NCBI RefSeq assembly: GCF_046602855.1 | Contig: NZ_JBKINJ010000001.1 | Location: forward strand, 372,001 to 436,000 | Length of the DNA stretch: 64,000 nucleotides | Origin: Gracilimonas sp046602855 | GTDB taxonomy: Bacteria; Bacteroidota; Rhodothermia; Balneolales; Balneolaceae | Direction: 5' to 3' | Shown: positions 43,063 through 50,718 of the stretch, piece by piece | How the letters are laid out: each line of letters begins with the position of its first letter | How positions within the stretch are numbered: position 1 is the first letter of the stretch | Notes under the pieces: model-generated | Database searches by the model: none | What the model saw: the letters and a program-made list of their open reading frames with translations, nothing else | What the model was told of the DNA's origin: nothing | Position numbers and translations under genes: made by a program

Positions 43063-44547
43063 TTATATTGGGTTAAAAATACTTGCTGCTACGGTGCTCG
43101 CCATATCAAAGAAGTTAAAAAATAGATCTGGGTTCAATCCAAATAGTATGGAAAGAACGGCCGTGCTCATCAACGGGACTACCATGAATGGTGAGGCTTC
43201 AGAATGGCCTTCCAGTTCAGGACCGCCTTTTTTGAAATATGCACGGTGGATGATGGGAAAGAAATATCCAACGTTCAATAATCCACTGATTACCAAAATG
43301 ATAACGGGGATAATCATTCCGCCTTCCAATGCTCCGGAGGCAAGGTACCATTTACTTACAAATCCATTTACAGGAGGAATTCCTGCCAATCCCATTGAAC
43401 CAATGGTAAAAGCTGCCATAGTCCAGGGCATCACTTTTGCAATACCATTCATATTACTGATATTCTTTTTATGCAGATTCACCATAATGGCTCCAGCACA
43501 GAAGAAGAGTGTTATCTTCATAGTGGCATGAAATGCGATGTGCATCATACTTCCAATCAGGCCGGTTTCGGTAAGCAGTGCGGCTCCAAGTACAATGTAG
43601 GACAAATGTCCAACTGTGGAATATGCGAGCCGGCGTTTTAGATTGTCTTGTGCAAAGGCTAGTAGAGATGCTGCAATAATGGTGATCCCAGCCAGCACCA
43701 TTAGAATTTCGTTGAGACCGAATTCCGCCATAATCTCAGGACCGAAGATAAATCCAACCACGCGGATCACTCCAAATACACCTGATTTAACCACGGCTAC
43801 TGCATGAAGCAATGCACTAACAGGTGTAGGTGCTGCCATAGCAGAAGGAAGCCAGCTATGCAATGGCATTATTCCTGCTTTCACGCCCACGCCGGCTAGG
43901 AATAGCAAGAATATGGTTATTGCCATAGTGTTTGAAAGGTCAGTATCACCGAAAACACCACCTGGCTTGAATTCAAGGGTACCGGTAAGTGAATATGTGA
44001 TTCCGGCAGCGGCGATAAGAAGTAAGCCTGCTGTTAAAGTGTAGGTCAAATATTTACGACCTGCTGCTATTCCTTTTTTACTTTCACTATGGATGACCAA
44101 GGGATAGGTAGCCAGCGTCAACATCTCGTAAAAGATGATGAAGGTCAAAAGGTTACCGGAAAAGGCAATCCCAATGGTAGAACTTAAACAAATGGCAAAA
44201 CTGGCGTAGTAACGGGTCTGCTTCTTTTCATGATGCCCCCGCATGTAGCCAATTGAATAGAAAGATGTGAAGATCCAAAGTCCGGATGCAATGAGGGCAA
44301 AGAAAACTCCAAAGGTATCTGCTTTAAGTAACAGGGGAAGGTTAGGAGCGATCTCGAAAAGTTCCAATTCGATGGTATTTCCCTGAAGTGCAGATGGTAA
44401 TAACGTAAGCACCAACAAGAACTTGATCACCCCGGCCAGAATGGTCCAGAACTCACGGAGATTCGGTTTTTTCGAACTCAGCAAGATGAAAGGCACCGCA
44501 GCTAACGATACCAAAACAGCATATAAAGGGACGTACGTAAGTTCCAT
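43063..44547 (-). CDS. mrpD: Mrp antiporter subunit D-like (NuoM/N family)
   Basis: A 494-aa polytopic subunit. The TM5 Glu is in FIIFYEMLTLATYPLV and the TM7 Lys in LLHAVAVVKSGVFGVIRV, both conserved for proton transfer. The motif LAYSTVGHLSYIVLGAAL, typical of MrpD/NuoN-like subunits, lies in the middle. It follows the first MrpD-like gene by 17 bases in the operon. Several D-like subunits in one operon occur in MBH/MBX-like and some bacterial Mrp loci, so the exact letter is uncertain. Confidence 0.88.
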   Translation of the reverse strand: MELTYVPLYAVLVSLAAVPFILLSSKKPNLREFWTILAGVIKFLLVLTLLPSALQGNTIELELFEIAPNLPLLLKADTFGVFFALIASGLWIFTSFYSIGYMRGHHEKKQTRYYASFAICLSSTIGIAFSGNLLTFIIFYEMLTLATYPLVIHSESKKGIAAGRKYLTYTLTAGLLLIAAAGITYSLTGTLEFKPGGVFGDTDLSNTMAITIFLLFLAGVGVKAGIMPLHSWLPSAMAAPTPVSALLHAVAVVKSGVFGVIRVVGFIFGPEIMAEFGLNEILMVLAGITIIAASLLAFAQDNLKRRLAYSTVGHLSYIVLGAALLTETGLIGSMMHIAFHATMKITLFFCAGAIMVNLHKKNISNMNGIAKVMPWTMAAFTIGSMGLAGIPPVNGFVSKWYLASGALEGGMIIPVIILVISGLLNVGYFFPIIHRAYFKKGGPELEGHSEASPFMVVPLMSTAVLSILFGLNPDLFFNFFDMASTVAASIFNPI

Positions 44548-44564
44548 TGCGTTTATTTACCTAT

Positions 44565-46058
44565 TTAAAATCCTGCAGGAAACATGGTGAAAATTACATT
44601 TACGATATAGGCATTGAAGATACCTACCACTAACAATCCTATCGCCATGACGGCCATTGGAAACATCATGCTGAATCCAGCTTCATTTCTTTCTACTGGT
44701 TCAGTTTCGTCAGAAGAATCATCGTCGGGATCGTTCAAATACACTTTTTCTAAAATTCGAAAGAAATAAACGGCATTTAGCAGAGAACTGATCAAAATAA
44801 CAGCAAGCAGCATCCAATTACTGTTTTCAATAGTACCGAGTGCCAGGTACCATTTTGAAAAGAAACCGGCGAGTGGGGGTAACCCAACCATTGAAATTGC
44901 CGCGGTGGTAAATGCAGCCATCGTCCAGGGGTATTTTTTGCGAAAGCTGTTATCAAATCTTGTAATGAGGGAATGGCCTTCCTTAAGTCTTAAGCTTCCG
45001 GAAACAAGGAATAGGAGAGCTTTCATCATGGCGTGATTCAAAATGTGCAGTACGGCACCAATGAACCCAAATGGATTGGCTAAACTAATACCCATGATGA
45101 TGTATCCTATTTGAGAAACAGAACTGTAGGCCAGCATCTTTTTAAGTTCAGATTGAGCAATAGCCATTATGGAACCGTATAAGATTCCAATACCTGCAAA
45201 AATGCCAATAATAGTGGTAACAGGAAGCTGATCGTCGATCAATTCAACTCCAAACAAAAAGAGTACGACCCTGAACAGAACATATGCAGCGACTTTTGTT
45301 CCAATCGGGGCAATTAAGGCGGACGATGAGGATGCTGCAAAAGTATAGGAGTCAGGTAACCAGCCGTGTAGGGGGAATAGGGCTGCTTTCACCCCAACAC
45401 CAATAACCATTAGAACAAGAGCAGCTATAACTGAAGAATGACCGATAACCATCGGTAACATATCATGCATATCTATGATATTCAGTGTGCCGGTAACGGT
45501 ATATAGAAATCCAACCCCCAATAGGTATAAAGAACCTCCAACTGTTCCTATGATCAAATAGCGGAAGGATGCATAGGGTGCTCGTTTTTCTCCTATGGCG
45601 ATCAATGCATAGCTGGAAAGTGAGGAGATCTCAAGGAAAACGTAGAGGTTAAAGAGGTCGCCCGTCAAAACCATTCCATTGAATCCAAGCATCATCAGCA
45701 TGGTGACGGTATAATAGGCCATTTTCTTGCCGGGAAATTCGATCTTGCTGATTTCTTTGGAATGTATCAGAACCAGAAAAGCAATGGTATTAATGACCAG
45801 CACTACAAAAGCTGCAAGTCCGTCATAGACAAATTCAATACCCACAGGGGGGGGCCAGCCACCAAAATAGTAGCGTATAGTTTCTCCGGTTTGGATGAGG
45901 TTTAGGAATCCCCACGCTGAAAAGAATGACGCAATACCGGTACCCATTAGGCTCAAATGCCAAGCTATCTCACGCTTCCATAGCCCGATGAGCGGGATAA
46001 GAACCGCAAAAAGAATATAGGTAACAGGTATTAGTGCAGGTATTTCTGTTCCTATCAT
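44565..46058 (-). CDS. mrpD: Mrp antiporter subunit D-like (NuoM/N family)
   Basis: A 497-aa polytopic subunit. The TM5 Glu is in LFNLYVFLEISSLSSYAL and the TM7 Lys in LIAPIGTKVAAYVLFR; LAYSSVSQIGYIIMGISL is the MrpD-type central motif. It lies directly after mrpC, where canonical mrpD sits, with a 4-base ATGA overlap, so it is the best candidate for true MrpD. A cytoplasmic acidic stretch (DPDDDSSDETEPVER) lies near its C-terminus. Confidence 0.9.
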   Translation of the reverse strand: MIGTEIPALIPVTYILFAVLIPLIGLWKREIAWHLSLMGTGIASFFSAWGFLNLIQTGETIRYYFGGWPPPVGIEFVYDGLAAFVVLVINTIAFLVLIHSKEISKIEFPGKKMAYYTVTMLMMLGFNGMVLTGDLFNLYVFLEISSLSSYALIAIGEKRAPYASFRYLIIGTVGGSLYLLGVGFLYTVTGTLNIIDMHDMLPMVIGHSSVIAALVLMVIGVGVKAALFPLHGWLPDSYTFAASSSSALIAPIGTKVAAYVLFRVVLFLFGVELIDDQLPVTTIIGIFAGIGILYGSIMAIAQSELKKMLAYSSVSQIGYIIMGISLANPFGFIGAVLHILNHAMMKALLFLVSGSLRLKEGHSLITRFDNSFRKKYPWTMAAFTTAAISMVGLPPLAGFFSKWYLALGTIENSNWMLLAVILISSLLNAVYFFRILEKVYLNDPDDDSSDETEPVERNEAGFSMMFPMAVMAIGLLVVGIFNAYIVNVIFTMFPAGF

Positions 46059-46423
46059 TGAATCTTATCTATAAGTTCTTCTTCGTTCAAAGTACCGTAT
46101 CGATTGTAGATCTTGATCAAAAGTGCATAGGCTACTCCCAGTGTTGCCACACCAACCACAATGGCCGTCAACATCAATGTGTGGGGAAGGGCATTCATAT
46201 AATTAGATACTTCACTGACCGGAAGTCCATCCGCTTTTACCGGAACTGTAGCCCCTTCCTTCATTGCCACGGATACAAAAAATAGAATTACACCACCCTG
46301 GAAGATGGTGAGGCCGATAGTTTTTTTTACCAAATTCTTTTTCAAAAGCATGCCATACAGGCCTACTGAAAGCAAGATCATGGTAAACCAGTAAGCGTAA
46401 TGACCCATAAAGAAATCAAGCAT
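46055..46423 (-). CDS. mrpC: Mrp antiporter subunit C (NuoK-like)
   Basis: A 122-aa three-span protein of the NuoK/MrpC family. Spans are visible at about 10-28, 33-55 and 80-105. ALPHTLMLTAIVVGVATLGVA, containing the family's conserved ALxLTxIVI-like helix, lies in the third. Overlaps with mrpB (8 bases) and mrpD (4 bases) indicate coupled translation. Confidence 0.92.
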   Translation of the reverse strand: MLDFFMGHYAYWFTMILLSVGLYGMLLKKNLVKKTIGLTIFQGGVILFFVSVAMKEGATVPVKADGLPVSEVSNYMNALPHTLMLTAIVVGVATLGVAYALLIKIYNRYGTLNEEELIDKIQ

Positions 46424-46862
46424 AGTCTTCTCCTTTTACCATGTTATCATAGATCAAAACCAAGACGGTCATAACTGTCAGGCCAATCCCGAGTTCTATG
46501 ATCAGGATACCCCAGTATCTAAGGTCTGCGGCTTCCAGCCCGGGAATAGGAAGTTGCTCATAATCCAAAAAGTAACCGCCCATGATGAGTGCGAGTAAGC
46601 CGGTCCCGAAATAAATGATAACACCCAAGGCGGCATAAGGTGTAGCCAAATAATCTTTGAACTGCAGGTTTGCAATCTTGGTACCGCTTGCAATTCTTAC
46701 AAGCAACAGTGAAGCAGCAAGCAGCGTGCCTCCCTGAAATCCGCCACCGGGTGAATAATGGCCATGAAAGATCACATAAAACCCAAAAACCATTATATAG
46801 GGACTGAGTAACCTGGTACCTAATAATATTATGGGGCTGGGGGATCTATTGATCATCGTCAT
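46416..46862 (-). CDS. mrpB: Mrp antiporter subunit B
   Basis: A 148-aa protein of the MnhB family (PF04039-like). The conserved stretch FYVIFHGHYSPGGGFQGGTL near 28-47, with its His/Gly-rich core, is diagnostic. About four membrane spans are present. It overlaps the upstream MbhE-like gene by 17 bases and mrpC by 8. Confidence 0.93.
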   Translation of the reverse strand: MTMINRSPSPIILLGTRLLSPYIMVFGFYVIFHGHYSPGGGFQGGTLLAASLLLVRIASGTKIANLQFKDYLATPYAALGVIIYFGTGLLALIMGGYFLDYEQLPIPGLEAADLRYWGILIIELGIGLTVMTVLVLIYDNMVKGEDYA

Positions 46863-47154
46863 CCCTCCTGTTTCTTAAGAGAAGAAAAGTAATCATGCCT
46901 GCTGTGAAGATCACGATCTGCTCTCCAAGGGTATCAATACTACGATAGTCTCCCAAAACCACTGTTACGATATTCGGTGTGTGGGCATCGTTATACGCTT
47001 CCTGGATATAGTAATTTCCGGGTACTTCTGTACCTGTCATACTCACTGATTGATTCATTCGATTATCAGGATCTCCGCGAAATGGAAGATCTGATGCAGC
47101 GAATAACAGCAACAAAGCAAATACTAAAATTAAAAGGAGTTTCAGGTACTTCAA
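46846..47154 (-). CDS. MbhE-like protein (split MrpA C-terminal module)
   Basis: A 102-aa protein with an N-terminal span, a polar middle carrying NYYIQEAYNDAHTPNIVTVV and VLGDYRSIDTLGEQIVIFTA (near 47-85), and a C-terminal span. These motifs match the tail of MrpA and the MbhE subunit of membrane-bound hydrogenases, so part of canonical MrpA is here a separate gene. It overlaps both neighbours. Confidence 0.85.
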   Translation of the reverse strand: MKYLKLLLILVFALLLLFAASDLPFRGDPDNRMNQSVSMTGTEVPGNYYIQEAYNDAHTPNIVTVVLGDYRSIDTLGEQIVIFTAGMITFLLLRNRRDDDDQ

Positions 47155-47396
47155 TCTTCTGTCTTAAATGTGGTTTGATAAATTGCTACGATCAACAAAA
47201 TTCCGGTGACACCAGCGCCAACCACGGCCTCTGTAAATCCAACATCGACAGCACCCATGGTTGTAAATAAAAGTGCCATCAAAAAACTAAAAAGTGTCAG
47301 CATAACTGCGGCCACAAGCAGGTCGTCAGATTCGAGTGCGATAAAAGCCGTGATCAATAAAAAGAAGAATAAAATGAGTTCCAGTTCCCAATACAT
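47151..47396 (-). CDS. MbhD-like (DUF4040) protein, split MrpA module
   Basis: An 81-aa three-span protein. The conserved DDLLVAAVMLTLFSFLMALL and VDVGFTEAVVGAGVTGILL stretches, with acidic residues inside the membrane, are those of the MbhD/DUF4040 module that in Bacillus-type systems is fused into MrpA. It overlaps the next gene by 4 bases and shares one base with mrpG. Confidence 0.85.
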   Translation of the reverse strand: MYWELELILFFFLLITAFIALESDDLLVAAVMLTLFSFLMALLFTTMGAVDVGFTEAVVGAGVTGILLIVAIYQTTFKTED

Positions 47397-47719
47397 CAGT
47401 TGTCCTCTTTTTTCTTTTTATCAAAGATTGGGGTTAAACCTGAATTGAGTGCAGCGCGAGCCAAGGCATGAGCACCAACTGGATTTGCAAGTAAAATAAA
47501 CAACAAAATAAGAAACAGCTTTCCGCTATTGATATTGAGGCCTTCATAAATGATCAGTCCAATAATAACGAGCATCATACCAAGAGTATCACTCTTACTG
47601 GTTGCATGCGTTCTGGAATAAAAATCGGGTAACCTTATAGTACCAATGCTTCCAATAAGTAAAAAGAAGATACCTGCAACAACAAAGAATATGGTAAAGA
47701 TGTTACTTATCTCAATCAT
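47396..47719 (-). CDS. mrpG: Mrp antiporter subunit G
   Basis: A 107-aa MnhG/PhaG-type protein. I start at the ATG at 47719 (MIEISNIFTIFF), which overlaps the mrpF stop by 8 bases, rather than the longer frame from 47761, whose first 14 residues are not family-like. The conserved IGSIGTIRLPDFYSRTHATSKSDTLG lies near 22-47, with three spans. The C-terminus is Lys-rich. Confidence 0.93.
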   Translation of the reverse strand: MIEISNIFTIFFVVAGIFFLLIGSIGTIRLPDFYSRTHATSKSDTLGMMLVIIGLIIYEGLNINSGKLFLILLFILLANPVGAHALARAALNSGLTPIFDKKKKEDN

Positions 47720-47993
47720 CGTATCGGAAATTTGTGTTCTCTGATGAAAAATATTTTGCAATGGTCAAAGAGCCAACAAATCCCAAGATGGCATAGGCAA
47801 GAGTGATATCCACAAACATTCCGATCCTGTCAAATACAAAACCAATAAGGCAGATCAGTACGATCGTCTTTGTTGCTATAGCATTGGTGCCAATTAAGCG
47901 ATCAAAAACGGTTGGTCCCTTTATTACCCTGTAAGCAGGCACGGTAATAATTGCGGTCAGAATTACAGCACTATAGAGGAAAAAGGATTCCAT
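47712..47993 (-). CDS. mrpF: Mrp antiporter subunit F
   Basis: A 93-aa MnhF/PhaF family protein. The conserved YRVIKGPTVFDRLIGTNA motif lies near 21-38, followed by two spans and the DITLAYAILGFVGSLTIAKY segment near 62-81. The start codon shares a base with the mrpE stop, as usual in mrpEF pairs. Confidence 0.93.
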   Translation of the reverse strand: MESFFLYSAVILTAIITVPAYRVIKGPTVFDRLIGTNAIATKTIVLICLIGFVFDRIGMFVDITLAYAILGFVGSLTIAKYFSSENTNFRYDD

Positions 47994-48607
47994 TAATTCA
48001 ATTCCTCCTTCTTGTATAGAACTTCAAAATCGTAAACAACCTGTTCGGATTCCGCTTTAAACAGCTTCAATACTTTTTGAGGCATGGTATCGCTGGCAAT
48101 TGCTTCAAATGAATCCGGAGATATAGCATGAACTATAAAATCATCTCCTTTTATATCGACAGTTAGGGTGCCGGGAGTCAAGGTAATAGAGTTTCCTAAA
48201 ATCATCTTGCAGTGTACGTTTGGAAAATTAACCTTGAACCTGACAATCGAAGTTTGAATGGGGAGAGATGGGCTCAAAAGTATTTTGGCAACTTGAATAC
48301 CAGAAACAACGATCTGGACCATCAGCCAGCCAAAATAATATGGTACATAAAGAAACCGCAGGTCTTTGATCACATCCGTCTCATCAGCAAAATATGAGTG
48401 TGACTTTAACCTGTGGTTAACGGCCATTACAATACTGACACTCACAATTCCCATAAGAGAATGGGTGATGTCAAAGAAACCACTCATAATATACCAAAAA
48501 CCCATAAGGCTCAGGAAAGAAGTGATTAGGCTTTTAGCAGATAATAGCTTCAAAATTAAGACAGTGCTTGAATTATTAATAATTTTTTGATGCCTTCTAA
48601 CATACAA
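47993..48607 (-). CDS. mrpE: Mrp antiporter subunit E
   Basis: A 204-aa MnhE-family protein, longer than usual because of an N-terminal extension of about 30 residues. The conserved core includes FLYVPYYFGWLMVQIVVSGIQVAKILLSP near 86-114 and GNSITLTPGTLTVDIKGDDFIVHAI near 137-161. The start is TTG at 48607, uncertain. It is the first gene of the operon, so the promoter should be in the 340-base gap upstream. Confidence 0.88.
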   Translation of the reverse strand: MYVRRHQKIINNSSTVLILKLLSAKSLITSFLSLMGFWYIMSGFFDITHSLMGIVSVSIVMAVNHRLKSHSYFADETDVIKDLRFLYVPYYFGWLMVQIVVSGIQVAKILLSPSLPIQTSIVRFKVNFPNVHCKMILGNSITLTPGTLTVDIKGDDFIVHAISPDSFEAIASDTMPQKVLKLFKAESEQVVYDFEVLYKKEELN

Positions 48608-48946
48608 ATTCTGAAATATTCTTGAAATGTTATTTGGGCTTTTATTAGATAAAGGAAAACCAACGATTATAAATAATGTTTGGCTAGAATATATCGTTTA
48701 AACAGGCATAAAAATGAGGCTTAAAGCCCTTTAAATAATGTAAATATGTTTTTCGTTCAGAGAATTATTCAAAATTATAACCTGAAGGCATATTTAAGAG
48801 GGTAAAGTTAAGATGTTACGAAATTTTATTGCCTTTAAAGATAAATAGAGGTTTTTGAACCTTGGAACTTTTTTGAGCTCAGTTTCACTTTATTAAATGT
48901 AGCAAACACATAGGAACTTAGTAATCAACTGATAAAATCTAGTAGA
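48608..48946. other. Divergent intergenic region between mrpE and phhB
   Basis: 339 bases of AT-rich sequence that must hold the promoters of both the Mrp operon and the pterin dehydratase gene. I see no hairpin with a U-run, no riboswitch motif and no convincing ORF. Confidence 0.5.
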
Positions 48947-49231
48947 ATGGCAGAACATTTAACAGAGAAAGAAGTTAATAAGGAACTTGAATCGCTATCA
49001 GGTTGGACCTTTGATGATAACAAGATAAAAAAAGAGTATGGTTTCAATGATTTCAGTGAGGCTCTTGGATTTATTGTAAGAGTTGGATTGGAAGCAGAAA
49101 AGCAAGGCCATCATCCGGAACTGTTCAACGTTTACAATACGGTACGGATCGCTTTGAGTACACACGATGCCGGTAATAAGGTGACCAACAAAGATATTGA
49201 TCTTGCCAAGGCTGTAGAACGTTTAATCTGA
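48947..49231 (+). CDS. phhB: Pterin-4a-carbinolamine dehydratase
   Basis: A 94-aa protein of the PCD/DCoH family that recycles tetrahydropterin after aromatic amino-acid hydroxylation. The active-site motif EKQGHHPELFNVYNTVRIAL (residues 51-70), with the paired His and the conserved Pro, is clear. ALSTHDAGNKVTNKDIDLAK follows. No phenylalanine hydroxylase gene is in the window, so in vivo partners are unknown. Confidence 0.95.
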   Translation: MAEHLTEKEVNKELESLSGWTFDDNKIKKEYGFNDFSEALGFIVRVGLEAEKQGHHPELFNVYNTVRIALSTHDAGNKVTNKDIDLAKAVERLI

Positions 49232-49388
49232 TTTTTTGGCTAAATGTGATAGTCTATCATAATGAGGGGTGATCAAGACATTAGTTTATCCTGTACTAAT
49301 GAAATTGGTTTGATATTGGCAGAACTCTGAATCATTTTCAATATTTAGTTTTGTAATTCAGGTATTGTATTACTGTATAAAAAAGGCG

Positions 49389-49396
49389 TATCTTTA
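49389..49396 (+). promoter_or_regulatory. TAnnTTTG-like -7 box upstream of rpsF
   Basis: TATCTTTA, with a TTG 21 bases upstream of it, resembles a Bacteroidota-type -33/-7 promoter for the rpsF-rpsR-rplI operon, leaving a leader of about 75 bases. Confidence 0.35.
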
Positions 49397-49473
49397 GAAT
49401 CTTCTGTTGCTCGGTAAAGTACCAGAGTGACTGCTTTTATCTTAGAAAGCACCCAAAGAAACCAATATATAAA

Positions 49474-49863
49474 ATGAGTAAAAACTATTACGAGTTTACC
49501 TATATCATAAATCCTGTTCTCGAAGAGGACATGTTTAAAGAAACGGTTGATAAAGTTACCAAGCTTGTCGAAGACAATGATGGTGAGATTGATGAAGTTG
49601 ATGAGTGGGGTTTACGTCAATTTGCATATGACATCGACAAAAAAGGAAGCGGATACTATGTGAATATGTATTTCAGAGCTCCTGCTGAAGCAATTGCCTC
49701 AGTTGAACGACAGTTACGCATTGACGATAACGTCCTTCGATTTTTAACCCTCAAGTATGATGCAAAAATGATTCGTCACAGAGAGCTTCAAAGAAAAAAT
49801 GAAGTTCCGGATATCTTTGCTATTGAAGACGAAGATGAGGATAACGAAGAAGACGAAGATTAA
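49474..49863 (+). CDS. rpsF: 30S ribosomal protein S6
   Basis: A 129-aa bS6. The family start YYEFTYIINPVLEEDMF and the core WGLRQFAYDIDKKGSGYYVNM (near 48-68) are clear, followed by LRIDDNVLRFLTLKYD. The C-terminal 20 residues are almost all Asp/Glu, an acidic tail as seen in many S6 proteins. It partners with S18, encoded 30 bases downstream. Confidence 0.97.
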   Translation: MSKNYYEFTYIINPVLEEDMFKETVDKVTKLVEDNDGEIDEVDEWGLRQFAYDIDKKGSGYYVNMYFRAPAEAIASVERQLRIDDNVLRFLTLKYDAKMIRHRELQRKNEVPDIFAIEDEDEDNEEDED

Positions 49864-49893
49864 ACAGCCAAATCTCACAAAAGGAATTGAATT

Positions 49894-50145
49894 ATGATTA
49901 AGAATCCATCACACCCGAAAAAAAACCAACGTAAAGTTAAGCAGTGTAAATTCACACGTGCCGGACTTGAGTACATTGACTACAAAGATGTTGATACTCT
50001 TCAGCGCTTTACCAACGATCAGGGAAAGATCCTTCCACGTCGTGTAACCGGTACAAGTGCAAAACATCAACGCCAGTTAACATCGGCCATCAAGCGTGCA
50101 CGCTTTTTGTCATTAATGCCGTATGTAGCTGAAAACCTTCGATAA
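49894..50145 (+). CDS. rpsR: 30S ribosomal protein S18
   Basis: An 83-aa bS18: IDYKDVDTLQRFTNDQGKIL is followed by RRVTGTSAKHQRQLTSAIKRARFLSLMPY, the diagnostic C-terminal signature. An N-terminal Cys lies in KQCKFTRAG near residue 16, as in Cys-containing S18. It sits between rpsF and rplI in the conserved order. Confidence 0.97.
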   Translation: MIKNPSHPKKNQRKVKQCKFTRAGLEYIDYKDVDTLQRFTNDQGKILPRRVTGTSAKHQRQLTSAIKRARFLSLMPYVAENLR

Positions 50146-50164
50146 AAATTTATAGAACAGTATT

Positions 50165-50611
50165 ATGAAGATCATTCTTAGAGAAGACGTAGAAAAATTA
50201 GGACAATCCGGAGAAGTAGTTGATGTGAAGGATGGATATGGCAGAAATTATCTAATCCCACAAGGCAAAGCGGTTATGGCAACAAAAGGTGCCATTCAGG
50301 AACTTGAAAGATTGAAGAAAGAGGCTGCACGTCAGGCTGAACTGACCGTAAATGAAGCCAAAGAACTGGCTAAACAGCTGGAAGTAACTTCACTTACCAT
50401 ACCCGTAACAACCGGAGATGAAGACAGAATTCACGGAACTGTTACAAATGCAGATATTGCAAAAGCATTGGAAGAACGTGATATTCTTGTCCAGAAAAAA
50501 GACATTACACTTGATCAGGACGTTAAAGGTCTTGGCGAATATACCGCTACCGTGAACCTGGTTGGCGATCTAAACCCACAAGTTAAGTTCTGGGTAGTAA
50601 AAGACGAGTGA
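50165..50611 (+). CDS. rplI: 50S ribosomal protein L9
   Basis: A 148-aa bL9. The N-terminal domain starts MKIILREDVEKLGQSGEVVDVKDGYGRNYL, the family signature region (including GYGRNYLIPQGKA). A long connecting helix with ELERLKKEAARQAEL follows, then the C-terminal rRNA-binding domain. It is the last gene of the rpsF operon; the dsbD start follows 107 bases later. Confidence 0.97.
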   Translation: MKIILREDVEKLGQSGEVVDVKDGYGRNYLIPQGKAVMATKGAIQELERLKKEAARQAELTVNEAKELAKQLEVTSLTIPVTTGDEDRIHGTVTNADIAKALEERDILVQKKDITLDQDVKGLGEYTATVNLVGDLNPQVKFWVVKDE

Positions 50612-50718
50612 GATTTCTCATTCGAGATTTCAGGCACTAATTTCGGATCAAGTAAGTTTCATTCTATGAATACCATCATATACAGGTAACAACTGATCAA
50701 ACACTGAAATTAGTTTTA

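Noticed and set aside
47720..47761. N-terminal 14-codon extension of mrpG
   Set aside because: The extension lies inside mrpF and is not family-like; the ATG at 47719 gives the conserved N-terminus.
49397..49473. S6:S18 autoregulatory leader RNA
   Set aside because: The region before rpsF can fold, but I could not find the CACCGA-type bulge that defines the known S6:S18 motif.
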